A stretch of 9,196 bases of DNA from Planctomycetota bacterium. Lineage in GTDB: Bacteria > Planctomycetota > Phycisphaerae > WQYP01. Under the pieces are notes generated by a model. It saw only the letters and a program-made list of their open reading frames with translations, was not told the DNA's origin and ran no database searches. This document shows, piece by piece, positions 1 to 7,800 of the stretch; positions within the stretch are counted from its first letter, which is position 1, and each line of letters begins with the position of its first letter. The stretch is taken from assembly GCA_021852245.1 (NCBI GenBank), contig JAJZNY010000448.1, forward strand, positions 1 to 9,196, in the 5' to 3' direction. The translations under genes and the position numbers were made by a program.

Positions 1-1160
1 GTCGGATTGCGATTCTCGGCTCCACCGGATCGATTGGATGTAACGCTCTGGAGGTGGCGACCCATCTCCGCAACCGCTTTAAGGTTGTCGGGCTCGCGGC
101 CGGCCGCAATTGGGAAAAGCTCGCATCCCAGGCGGCGGCCGTAAAACCTCGCGTGGCGGTTCTCTCAGATCCTTCCAATGCTGATGATGTGAACAAGCTT
201 CGCGCACGGCTTGAGCGGTCGCGGACAAAGGTTGAACTCGGCAGTGAAGCACTCGAGCGCATGGCGGCTCGTCCCGACGTGGATATGGTCATTGCCGCCG
301 TTGTCGGAGCCGTCGGGCTAAAGCCCGTACTGACCGCCGTGCGGCATGGAAAAGCCGTCGCACTGGCCAATAAGGAAGCGCTGGTTGTTGCCGGCGGACT
401 GGTGATGCCGATGGCCAAAAAATATGGCTCCCACATCATCCCCATTGATTCCGAACACAGCGCCATTTTCCAATCGCTTCGCAGCGGTCGCGCATCGGAA
501 ATTCGTCGCATTATCCTCACCGCAAGTGGCGGCCCGTTCCGCGATTGGTCTCCGGAGTCGCTCGCCAAGGCGACGGTTAAGGAAGCCTTGAATCATCCCA
601 ATTGGAATATGGGACCTAAAATCACCATCGATTCAGCAACCCTCATGAATAAAGCGCTAGAATTGATTGAAGCCCATTGGCTCTTCGGGTTATCGGCCGA
701 TAAGATTGATGTGGTCATCCACCCTCAGTCGATCATTCATAGCATGATTGAATTTGTCGACGGTAGCATTATCGCTCAGCTTGGAACGCCCGATATGCGA
801 ACCGCCATTCAATATGCCATGACGCATCCGAATCGATACGACGGCTGCTCGAACCGGCTCGACTGGAACAACGTAAGAACCATGGACTTTATACCCGCGC
901 ATGATCGATATCCCGCTCTGAATCTGGGTTACGAGGTCATTCGTCGCGGGGGTACCAGCGGGGCGGTACTTAATGCTGCCAACGAGGTGGCCAATTGGGA
1001 ATTTCGGCAGGGAAAAATTCCATTTTCCCGGATCGTTGCCGTTGTGGCGGAGGTGCTGAATTCCCATCTGAAATCCGGATTTATTGCCCGGCCCACCCTG
1101 GCGCAGTTGCTTGACGCCGATCAATGGGCAAGGCGGCAGACCGCATTGGCCGTTACGTAG
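1..1160 (+). CDS. dxr: 1-deoxy-D-xylulose 5-phosphate reductoisomerase, 5' end cut by window edge
   Basis: This cytosolic enzyme rearranges and reduces 1-deoxy-D-xylulose 5-phosphate to 2-C-methyl-D-erythritol 4-phosphate with NADPH, the committed step of the MEP isoprenoid pathway. The frame is open from base 3 (first full codon) to TAG at 1158-1160, giving 385 visible residues. E. coli Dxr has about 398, so only a few N-terminal residues are missing. The NADPH-binding motif GSTGSIG lies at visible residues 6-12, so the GTG at 54 is an internal codon and not the start. Other family motifs are LANKEALV, IDSEHSAIFQ, TASGGPFRD, HPNWNMGPKITIDSAT, HPQSIIHSM and LGTPDMRTAI. The expected metal ligands are all present: D149 and E151 in IDSEH and E220 in NKALE (visible numbering). 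A loop after IFQSL is shorter than in E. coli. The rseP-like gene follows after about 34 bp on the same strand, which suggests one operon. The enzyme appears intact and functional. Identification is close to certain. Confidence 0.97.
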   Translation, partial: RIAILGSTGSIGCNALEVATHLRNRFKVVGLAAGRNWEKLASQAAAVKPRVAVLSDPSNADDVNKLRARLERSRTKVELGSEALERMAARPDVDMVIAAVVGAVGLKPVLTAVRHGKAVALANKEALVVAGGLVMPMAKKYGSHIIPIDSEHSAIFQSLRSGRASEIRRIILTASGGPFRDWSPESLAKATVKEALNHPNWNMGPKITIDSATLMNKALELIEAHWLFGLSADKIDVVIHPQSIIHSMIEFVDGSIIAQLGTPDMRTAIQYAMTHPNRYDGCSNRLDWNNVRTMDFIPAHDRYPALNLGYEVIRRGGTSGAVLNAANEVANWEFRQGKIPFSRIVAVVAEVLNSHLKSGFIARPTLAQLLDADQWARRQTALAVT

Positions 1161-1180
1161 CTAAAATGATAAGGTTTGAT

Positions 1181-1184
1181 GAGG
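1181..1184 (+). promoter_or_regulatory. Ribosome binding site deciding the rseP start
   Basis: GAGG lies 9 nt before ATG 1194. The competing ATG at 1179 has only AAGG at 1171-1174, with a 4-nt gap. This favours the shorter protein, though the difference is only five residues and does not affect any domain. Confidence 0.45.
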
Positions 1185-1193
1185 TTCCTTCGC

Positions 1194-3293
1194 ATGCAGA
1201 AAAATAATCGCGGGCGCAGATGGATGACTCGGCGGGCTCGTCTCACGGGGACCGTCACGCTCATGACGCTGCTGGTTCCCCTCCTGACGGCCGATCTGTT
1301 TACCCGATTCTTTAATGGCGTCGGCCAGGTGGCGTTGGTGATCATCGGTTTCGGCGTTCTGGTGTTTTTTCATGAGTTGGGGCATTTCGTCGCCGCCAAG
1401 TCGTTCAAGATACGTTGCGATGTTTTCTCACTGGGAATCGGCCCCCGACTTTGCGGCTGGCGGAAGGGAAAGGGATTCAGTTTTGGCAGCGTACCCATTG
1501 GCCCTCCCGTTCGGGTTGAGGGGGAAAACGCAAAAATGGTGGTGCCGCAGACGCTCGGTGAGACCGACTACCGTATCGCATGGTTGCCCTTCGGCGGTTA
1601 TGTGCGGATGCTCGGTCAGGATGACTTGGATCCGACCAAGGTAAGCTCGGATCCCGCCTCATTTGCCAATAAGCCCATCTGGCAGAGGATGATCGTCATC
1701 TCCGCCGGCGTGGTGATGAATCTCATTCTGGCATTTATTATTTTTGTCATCGCCTTCCGGATCGGCGTTCCGTTTCAACCGGCCGTTATTGGCGGCGTGG
1801 AATACAACAGTCCCGCGATGAAGGCGGGTTTGACGGTAGGAGATCGCGTGATGGCGGTCAATAACCACAAGCCGCTCGGATTTCTGGAATTTGCAGATTT
1901 GAAGATGGCTTCCGCTCTCGATACGCCCGGCAAGCCGATCAAATTAACCTATGTCCCGGCTGCCGGTGGGCCGAATCGTTCGGTTGACATCGTGCCCAAA
2001 ATGTCCAAATCCTCGGGCTTCCTGATGTTCGGCATCGCCGCGCCGGAATCGCTCAAGGTGCTCAAGGTCAAGCCCCGGCAATTGAAAAATCTTCCCTGGG
2101 CCGCTCCCATCCTCACCAAAGTCAAGCCCGGCAGCACCATCGTTGCCATTGACGGACACCCCGTCTCCTCTTACGGCCAGCTTTATCAATTTGAGCAGCG
2201 CAGCGGCGGCAGCCCGATCCGCCTCACGCTGATATCGTCCGCCGGGAAAAAATATTCCGCACAAGTCGCCCCCACGCTGATACCCCTGCCGGGAGTTACC
2301 CACATCCCGGCCATCCTCGGCTATCAGCCACTGATGAAGATTTCTGCGATTGTACCCAAGTCCAGCGCCCAAAAATCCGGCCTCAAACCGGGAGACGTGA
2401 TTCTGAGACTGGGAACCATCATTAACCCGGATTGGCATCAGATTCGCTCTTTAATAAGCGGTAATCCAAATCAATCCGTCAGCATGCGAATTCTGCGCAA
2501 CGGCCGGGAGCATACGCTTACCGCTCATATCGGTACGCTCAATGGAAAAGGTTTCCTCGGTATCGAAGCGACGCCGGCGTACCGAACCGATGTATTCGGC
2601 CGATCGGATACCGACACCGGATTCAGCAATCTCACCGGTAAATCGTTTACCGGAGTGGCGGTCGTGGCAAGCTCACACCCGTCAAAAGTTGCCTATTCGC
2701 CGGTGAAAAATTGGCTCCAGCTTTACAATTTCGCCCTTAAGCATCCCGATACCTTGATCGCCCTCAAGGTGGCCGGGCTTACGTCGCCGGTAATCGTAAA
2801 AAATTCCGGCTCTCTTTACGCCGCATTGAAGCAATTTCGCTATGGCCTTTCCCTGCCGCTCAATCCACTGACAGAATTGCAGAAAACCTCCAGCCTCTCC
2901 ACGGCGCTGGCCATGGGCATAGACCATACCATCCGCTGGATCACCAATACCTACCTGACACTCCGGGGCCTGACCATCGGAACCGTCTCGCCGCATCAAC
3001 TTCACGGCGTGCTCGGTGTTGCGGCTGTAAGTTACCAGCTGGAGTCGCAGGGGTTCATGTATCTGGTTTACTTTATGGGCCTGATCTCCGTCAATCTGGC
3101 GGTGATTAATTTTCTGCCGCTCCCCATTCTTGACGGCGGTCTGTTTGTCATGCTGCTGCTGGAAAAAATCCGGGGGCGGCCTCTCCCGTTAAAAGTGCAG
3201 GCGGGCATTCAAATTGCCGGACTCATCCTGATCGGCGGCGTGTTTCTGTACGTTACGCTGTTTAATGATATTCCGATGATTTTTCATCACTGA
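1194..3293 (+). CDS. rseP: RseP-type site-2 intramembrane zinc metalloprotease with multiple PDZ domains
   Basis: This is a membrane-embedded M50 protease. Relatives cleave transmembrane segments of anti-sigma factors and remnant signal peptides. From ATG 1194 it has 699 residues. The zinc motif HELGH is at 60-64, inside the first core membrane helix (about 43-62). A FGGYVRMLG strand follows, then a second helix at about 167-189, a clear PDZ domain at about 195-265, a more degenerate PDZ-like unit at about 300-357 and a third PDZ at about 383-447. A loose linker leads to helices at about 621-645 and 672-692. The second metal-site motif is NFLPLPILDGG at 639-649, with D647 the likely third ligand. 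E. coli RseP has about 450 residues and two PDZ domains, so this one is much larger. ATG 1194 was chosen because GAGG at 1181-1184 sits 9 nt upstream. ATG 1179 and TTG 1176 would add 5 or 6 residues but have poorer spacing. The basic N-terminus and hydrophobic stretch before the core helix are also unusual. The gene follows dxr closely. The substrate is unknown. Confidence 0.93.
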   Translation: MQKNNRGRRWMTRRARLTGTVTLMTLLVPLLTADLFTRFFNGVGQVALVIIGFGVLVFFHELGHFVAAKSFKIRCDVFSLGIGPRLCGWRKGKGFSFGSVPIGPPVRVEGENAKMVVPQTLGETDYRIAWLPFGGYVRMLGQDDLDPTKVSSDPASFANKPIWQRMIVISAGVVMNLILAFIIFVIAFRIGVPFQPAVIGGVEYNSPAMKAGLTVGDRVMAVNNHKPLGFLEFADLKMASALDTPGKPIKLTYVPAAGGPNRSVDIVPKMSKSSGFLMFGIAAPESLKVLKVKPRQLKNLPWAAPILTKVKPGSTIVAIDGHPVSSYGQLYQFEQRSGGSPIRLTLISSAGKKYSAQVAPTLIPLPGVTHIPAILGYQPLMKISAIVPKSSAQKSGLKPGDVILRLGTIINPDWHQIRSLISGNPNQSVSMRILRNGREHTLTAHIGTLNGKGFLGIEATPAYRTDVFGRSDTDTGFSNLTGKSFTGVAVVASSHPSKVAYSPVKNWLQLYNFALKHPDTLIALKVAGLTSPVIVKNSGSLYAALKQFRYGLSLPLNPLTELQKTSSLSTALAMGIDHTIRWITNTYLTLRGLTIGTVSPHQLHGVLGVAAVSYQLESQGFMYLVYFMGLISVNLAVINFLPLPILDGGLFVMLLLEKIRGRPLPLKVQAGIQIAGLILIGGVFLYVTLFNDIPMIFHH

Positions 3294-3470
3294 TCGTTTC
3301 CGGGTTCTGCAGGACCGGCCGCATGCCCGTGCTGTCGGAATATTGGGCCAACTTCACGCTTTGCCTTCGTGGTACTCCGGCGTCAGAATCCGATCGCCTG
3401 TGGCGATACCAGAACCGCCTCGCGATCAGAGAATTTACTGGAATTTGAGGAGAGCAGCAGGGGAAATCAC

Positions 3471-3553
3471 TGCGGGCGAGAGGAGTCGAACCTCCACGTC
3501 TTTTGGACACTAGAACCTGAATCTAGCGCGTCTGCCAATTCCGCCACGCCCGC
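3471..3553 (-). tRNA. tRNA-Leu (anticodon CAG)
   Basis: On the minus strand the sequence folds as a class II tRNA of 83 nt. The 7-bp acceptor stem pairs GCGGGCG with CGCCCGC, followed by discriminator A. The D-arm region carries TGGCGGAATTGGCAGACGC, typical of leucine tRNAs. The anticodon stem CTAGA/TCTAG encloses loop TTCAGGT, so the anticodon is CAG, reading CUG. A variable arm with a short GTC/GAC stem and a T-arm with loop TTCGACT follow. CCA is not encoded: the bases after the discriminator are GTG, so CCA must be added by nucleotidyltransferase. The gene converges on rseP, and no terminator is obvious downstream of it. Confidence 0.97.
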
Positions 3554-3565
3554 GGAAGCTTTTAG

Positions 3566-3571
3566 AGTATA
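3566..3571 (-). promoter_or_regulatory. Candidate -10 element of the tRNA-Leu promoter
   Basis: Read on the minus strand the bases are TATACT, a good match to the TATAAT consensus. It lies 12 bp upstream of the mature tRNA 5' end, which would put transcription start a few bases before the tRNA. The corresponding -35 region (TGGCGA at 18-bp spacing) is weak, so this rests mainly on the -10 match and position. Confidence 0.45.
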
Positions 3572-3630
3572 AATCAGCCCCGATAATTTCGCCACCGGTG
3601 GGCCGGGCCACGGGCGGCAGATCGCACGAG

Positions 3631-3650
3631 GGCGCCGGCAAGCCGGTGCC
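3631..3650. repeat. GC-rich inverted repeat (hairpin)
   Basis: GGCGCCGGC and GCCGGTGCC flank AA and can form a stem of eight pairs, one of them G-U in RNA, around a 4-nt CAAG loop. No T-tract follows on either strand, so it is not a standard rho-independent terminator. It lies between the PEP-CTERM terminator and the tRNA promoter. A 10-bp perfect palindrome, CCACCGGTGG, is nearby at 3592-3601. The role is unknown. It could be a dispersed REP-like element, but only one copy is visible here. Confidence 0.4.
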
Positions 3651-3693
3651 GAAAATCGGCGGGGAACCGAGCCGGGCGGGTGCACAGCATAAC

Positions 3694-3729
3694 GAAAAAC
3701 CCCGGTCAGCTTCCACGCTGACCGGGGTT
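3694..3729 (-). terminator. Rho-independent terminator of the PEP-CTERM gene
   Basis: A 13-bp perfect stem, AACCCCGGTCAGC (3698-3710) against its complement at 3717-3729, encloses a 6-nt loop. On the minus strand the stem is followed by TTTTTCGTT. It ends 43 bp past the stop codon of the PEP-CTERM reading frame and has the right orientation to terminate it. On the plus strand there is no T-tract, so it acts in one direction only. Confidence 0.9.
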
Positions 3730-3771
3730 GGTAAACTCAGCCTTTTCCCCGCCGAAATAGCCAGGGACCCA

Positions 3772-4257
3772 TCAGACCGAGCGCCGCCGGCGGATCAGGA
3801 GCCCCAAACCAGCAATACCCATCAGGGCGATCGCAGCCGGCTCGGGGGTGGCGTACGCCGTATCCGGGGTCGCCTTGATACCCGCATCCGACGGATCATT
3901 ACCAAAGTTCACCGTAACGCTGCTGGTGCCAATCGAATCGGATGTGGTTAATCCAGGCAGGTTGATGGTGAAGCTCTGATTATTGGCCAGCAAGGTTTGG
4001 CCCAAAATCGAACTTCCGGAATGATCTTTACCCGCACCACCGCCGCTCGTATTGCCGGGCAGTGCGTTGGAATAAAGCCCATTGCTGTCGGCGTTGCCGA
4101 TGACAAACTCAGCAATCGGGCCGTTCTGTCCCACACCACTGTTTGCGCCGGTGGCGGGAATTGCCTCGAGCGTGAGTTCGCTCCCCGTAAGCACTTCCCA
4201 CGCTGCTGTTGAGGTGGTCGTACCGCTCGTGTACGACCCGCCACTTGAGACCGTCAC
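3772..4257 (-). CDS. PEP-CTERM sorting-domain protein, apparently truncated at the 5' end
   Basis: The reading frame ends in a typical PEP-CTERM tail. It has ATPEPAA at about 136-142, a hydrophobic helix (about 143-155, IALMGIAGLGLLI) and the basic cluster RRRR at 156-159, then SV and TGA. Such tails direct exported proteins to an exosortase-type sorting system at the envelope. The rest is a low-complexity Gly/Ser/Thr/Asn-rich stretch with beta-type character and no recognised catalytic motif. Nominally the frame starts at GTG 4257, giving 161 residues, but that codon has no close Shine-Dalgarno sequence and no signal peptide follows. The frame stays open upstream to 4344 (reading YGLGTRSNAPSLQDTT, which looks protein-like) and is then closed by TGA at 4345-4347. 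Beyond that stop, a further GTG at 4384-4386 gives only 13 codons, with no hydrophobic leader. The likely interpretation is a gene that lost its 5' end, or a decayed copy. A strong terminator follows. The C-terminal assignment is firm, while the start and functionality are doubtful. Confidence 0.7.
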   Translation of the reverse strand: MTVSSGGSYTSGTTTSTAAWEVLTGSELTLEAIPATGANSGVGQNGPIAEFVIGNADSNGLYSNALPGNTSGGGAGKDHSGSSILGQTLLANNQSFTINLPGLTTSDSIGTSSVTVNFGNDPSDAGIKATPDTAYATPEPAAIALMGIAGLGLLIRRRRSV

Positions 4258-4631
4258 CGTGTTAATTGTCGTATCCTGCAGGCTCGGAGCATTTGAGCGG
4301 GTGCCGAGCCCATAAACCCGATGGTATATGAGCGAAACAGCCCATCAACTGCTTGATTTCCGCGGTGAGTTACCGCTATGTGCCACCTGACATCGATTTA
4401 GGATCATAAATCTCAGCAACTTAAAACTTGCCGATGCAAATCAGTCCGTATGTTTCCTTTCCGCGAAATATCTGGCGGTGCATGCCCCACGACCGTTCCG
4501 CCCGGCGCACCCGGGTAACTGGTCTATTGTTAAGGCCATCATTCCAGGTATGGACAATGAACATATATGAATTCTACATTGGTACACCGCTGGTCTTCTG
4601 CGGCCTGCCGACAGCCGAACTCAAATTGCGC

Positions 4632-4660
4632 TTGCCATACGCTGCAAAAACATGCATACT
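4632..4660 (+). promoter_or_regulatory. Candidate sigma70-like promoter for the glucan synthase gene
   Basis: TTGCCA at 4632-4637 matches five of six -35 consensus bases, and CATACT at 4655-4660 matches four of six -10 bases, with an ideal 17-bp spacer. Transcription would begin near 4667 and leave a 5' leader of about 200 nt before the TTG start. An alternative with 16-bp spacing, TTGTTA and TATGGA, lies near 4527-4554. This is consensus matching only, and the promoter preferences of this organism are unknown. Confidence 0.3.
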
Positions 4661-4852
4661 CGCACTGTGGGCCCGTCGGTAAAACCTTCGTGGTGCTCAC
4701 AGGCTCGCTGCGGCGACGGTCCGCCGGATTCCGGCGCCCACCGATTGACAACACCGGCCAAGCGGGCAAAAAATAAACGGGTATCGATCGGCCGCTTTGC
4801 ATCCCTTGTCCGTTGGCTCCCTGCAAGGCGACCATCGCAGCACCAGACTTCC

Positions 4853-4860
4853 AAGGAAGG
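4853..4860 (+). promoter_or_regulatory. Ribosome binding site of the glucan synthase gene
   Basis: AAGGAAGG is a strong purine-rich Shine-Dalgarno sequence. It ends 9 nt before TTG 4870 and 15 nt before ATG 4876. The spacing favours the TTG start, with ATG two codons later as the alternative. Confidence 0.55.
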
Positions 4861-4869
4861 TGAATTAAG

Positions 4870-7800
4870 TTGGAAATGCCGAAAGCCGAATTTCAATCGA
4901 GCCGTTGGAAGCGGTTTCTAAATCGCGGAAAATCAGCGGAACTGCGCGAAGAACCCCTTCGCCTGCCACTGCTGGCCATCGAACAACTCGGTGACCTCGC
5001 CTTTAGGATGGGGCAGACTCATTCGATGGCGGGCGGCTCGTCATCCGACCGGCTGCTGCTCCGCGTGCATGAAAATGAAAATGTTATTACGCGAACCCAC
5101 GATCTCATCACCGATGCCGCGGCGCGTCATCAGGCCATATCGCCTGCGTCGGAATGGCTGATTGATAATTTTTACGTGGTGCAGGAGCAGTTGCACCTCA
5201 TCAAAGAGCATTTTCCACGCCGCTACTGCAGGCAGTTACCCCATATCGATGGTGATCCGCCCGTCCCGCGCATCTTCGACATGATGCTCAAATTGATCAG
5301 CCATCTCGACGGCCGGGTAGACATTGAAGCGCTGGATCGTTTTATCTTTTCCTATCAGCAGGCCTCACCGCTGAGCCTCGGCGAACTCTGGGCCGCACCC
5401 ATCATGCTGCGGGTCGGATTGATTGAAAACCTCCGCCGGGTCTCCGGGATGATCTACGAAGCCCGCAAGGAGCGAAATCTCGCCAATGTATGGGCCGATC
5501 GCCTGATTGAAGCCGCCGAGGCGGGTCCGGATCAGGTGATTGTCGCACTCTCCGCGCTGGTCGAATCGCAGCCACCTCTGGAGAGTGCATTTGTTGCTGA
5601 ATTCATGCGCCGCCTCCATGGCCAGCATGCATCGCTGCACGTGGTGCTCGAGTGGATTTCGCAATCACTGGCGCGTAAAAGTGAAACCCCTGAACGCATG
5701 GTCGTCCTGGAAAGCCAGCGCCAGGCCGCGGATCAGGTTTCCATGGGCAATTGTTTTGCCAGTTTCCGCTTTCTGGATGCCACCGACTGGGGAAAATTTG
5801 TTGAACGCCACAGTATGGTCGAGCATGTTCTGCGGCAGGACCCCGCCCAAATCTACGCCCAATGCGACTTTGCCACGCGCGATCGAGCCCGGCATATGGT
5901 GGAGCAACTCGCCCGACGGGCCGCGATACCCGAACATCGGGTGGCCGACGCCGTGATTGAATTGGCTCGCAGCAGCAACGCGGACACTCCAATAAGCAGG
6001 GTCCAATCCCATGTTGGCTGGTATTTGCTTGATGATGGTGTTCGCCAGCTTGAACACCGACTGCACGTTCGCCCCCGCCTCTCCGATTCGCTGAGCCGAT
6101 TCATCCGTCGCATCGCGCTTTTCAGTTATCTTTTTCCCGTGGTCGTCATTGCAGCGGCGATCACCGCGGCGTGGTGGCTTGGATTTATGCCCACGCTGCC
6201 GATCGGAGTGGCCGTTGCCGGGTTGGCGGTTATGGCAATGGTGGCAGTGCAATGCGCCGTCTCGATCACCAACTATTTCCTCACGCGGATCGTGAGTCCG
6301 AAAATTCTTCCACGTCTTGATTACGAATCGGGAATTGATCGGCAGCACAGCACGTGTGTGGTCATACCCTGCCTGATCACCGATGCGGCAGAAATTGCCG
6401 AACTCGCAGAATCATTGGAGATTAAATATCTCGCCAATCGGGACCCGCATCTCTCCTTCGCCGTGCTCTCCGATTTCGTCGACCACACCGAAGAATCACA
6501 TCCCGACGATGAGAAACTCCTCGGGCAGATGATTGAAAAAATCGATGCGCTCAATCATCGCTACGGCCGCCTGGATCATCAGCCCTTCTGCCTCTTTCAT
6601 CGGCCGCGGACATGGAATGCATCGGAAAAAGTCTGGATGGGGCGGGAGCGCAAGCGCGGAAAGCTTGAGGATTTCATCAACCTCATTGCCGAGGGAAATG
6701 CCGACGCATTTGTCAAGGTGATCGCCGCTCCTGATCGCGTGGCGCAATGGAAATTCATACTGACGCTCGACGCCGACACGCAACTGCCAAGTGGTACCGC
6801 CGCGGAGATGATCGGCACCGCCGCCCATCTTCTCAACCTACCCATTTACGATCCGCATCGGCGCAGGGTTGTCCGTGGATACACCATTCTTCAACCGCGC
6901 GTCAGCACAACCTTGACATCCTCCCGCCAATCGCTCTTCGCCCGCTTATTTTCCGGCGAGCCCGGCATCGATCCCTACACTCGGGCGGTCTCGGATGTTT
7001 ATCAGGATCTGTTCGGCGAAGGATCATTCATCGGCAAGGGGATTATTGATGTGGAATCGTTCCACAAGCTTCTCGCCGGGCGATTGCCGGAAAATATCGT
7101 CCTGAGTCACGACTTGCTTGAGGGCTCGTTGACGCGTGCGGGGTTGGTCAGCGACATCATGGTGCTTGAAGATCATCCACCCACGATTCTGGCCGAACTT
7201 CGACGCCGCCACCGCTGGGTGCGTGGCGATTGGCAGCTTTTGCCATGGGTGGCGGGCCTTATGCCCCCCGGGCCTGCGGGCAAACCCCCCGTTCGCTTAA
7301 ATGCACTGGCCCGGTGGAAACTCTTCGATAATCTTCGCCGCAGTCTCGTCCCGGCTGCTACCGTGACCATGTTCATCATGGCGTGGACACTGGCCGCTGA
7401 TCCGGCATGGGCAACGGTGACGCTCGCGATTCTTGTCATTGCCCCGGCACTTCTGGCGGGAGTCCTTTCCGCCGCCGCTAAATCTAAAACCGTTCCCTGG
7501 GGAATGCATCTGCACGATTCCGCATGGCGTCTATTAAAAATTCTGGGTCAATCCGCCGTCGGGCTCATGATGCTCCCGGTCGAGGCACTCACAAGTCTTG
7601 ATGCGATTGCTCGCAGTCTTTATAGGCTTTTGATATCCGGCCATCATCGACTGCAGTGGCAGACCAGTCGGCACGTTCTGAGAACCGGATCGACCGATCT
7701 GGCTCCGTTTCTGCAGGCGTTCATCGGCGCTATTCTTCTGACCATTGCGGCGACGGCTCTTGTCGTTTCAGAGCAGCCCGGGGCTCTTCCGGCCGCGCTG

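Larger units (their letters stand above)
4345..4869. other. Gene-free interval before the glucan synthase
   Basis: This stretch of about 525 bp separates the divergent PEP-CTERM frame from the glucan synthase gene. Short open frames exist on both strands (for example plus 4428-4682 and minus 4539-4835). Their products are rich in Arg, Cys and Trp, show no recognisable motif, overlap each other and lack ribosome binding sites, so I take none as a gene. On the minus strand TATGAT at 4403-4408 resembles a -10 box that could once have served the PEP-CTERM gene, without a good -35. A small GC-rich inverted repeat (CGCCGG, ATT, CCGGCG) lies at 4723-4737. I recognise no riboswitch. Confidence 0.5.

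Noticed and set aside
54..56. GTG at 54 as the start of dxr
   Set aside because: The frame is open back to base 3 and includes the essential GSTGSIG dinucleotide-binding motif, so the real start lies before the window.
1944..2438. Minus-strand open frame of 164 codons opposite rseP
   Set aside because: It is antisense to the PDZ region of an intact protease, and its product has no recognisable domain.
3393..3407. Small inverted repeat ATCGCC-TGT-GGCGAT downstream of rseP, considered as its terminator
   Set aside because: The stem is only 6 bp with a 3-nt loop, and no T-tract follows on the plus strand.
3598..3951. Plus-strand open frame of 117 codons
   Set aside because: It runs across the minus-strand terminator and the C-terminal sorting tail of the PEP-CTERM frame. 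The product is Arg/Gly-rich, with no ribosome binding site.
4428..4921. Cluster of short overlapping open frames on both strands, considered as small genes
   Set aside because: They overlap one another, lack Shine-Dalgarno sequences, and have Arg/Cys/Trp-rich products typical of random GC-rich frames. No toxin, antitoxin or small membrane protein pattern was seen.
5665..6348. Long minus-strand open frame of 227 codons opposite the glucan synthase
   Set aside because: The plus strand here encodes the conserved N-terminal region and first membrane helices of the synthase. The antisense product is rich in His, Arg and Gly with no motif, as expected for a GC-driven shadow frame.
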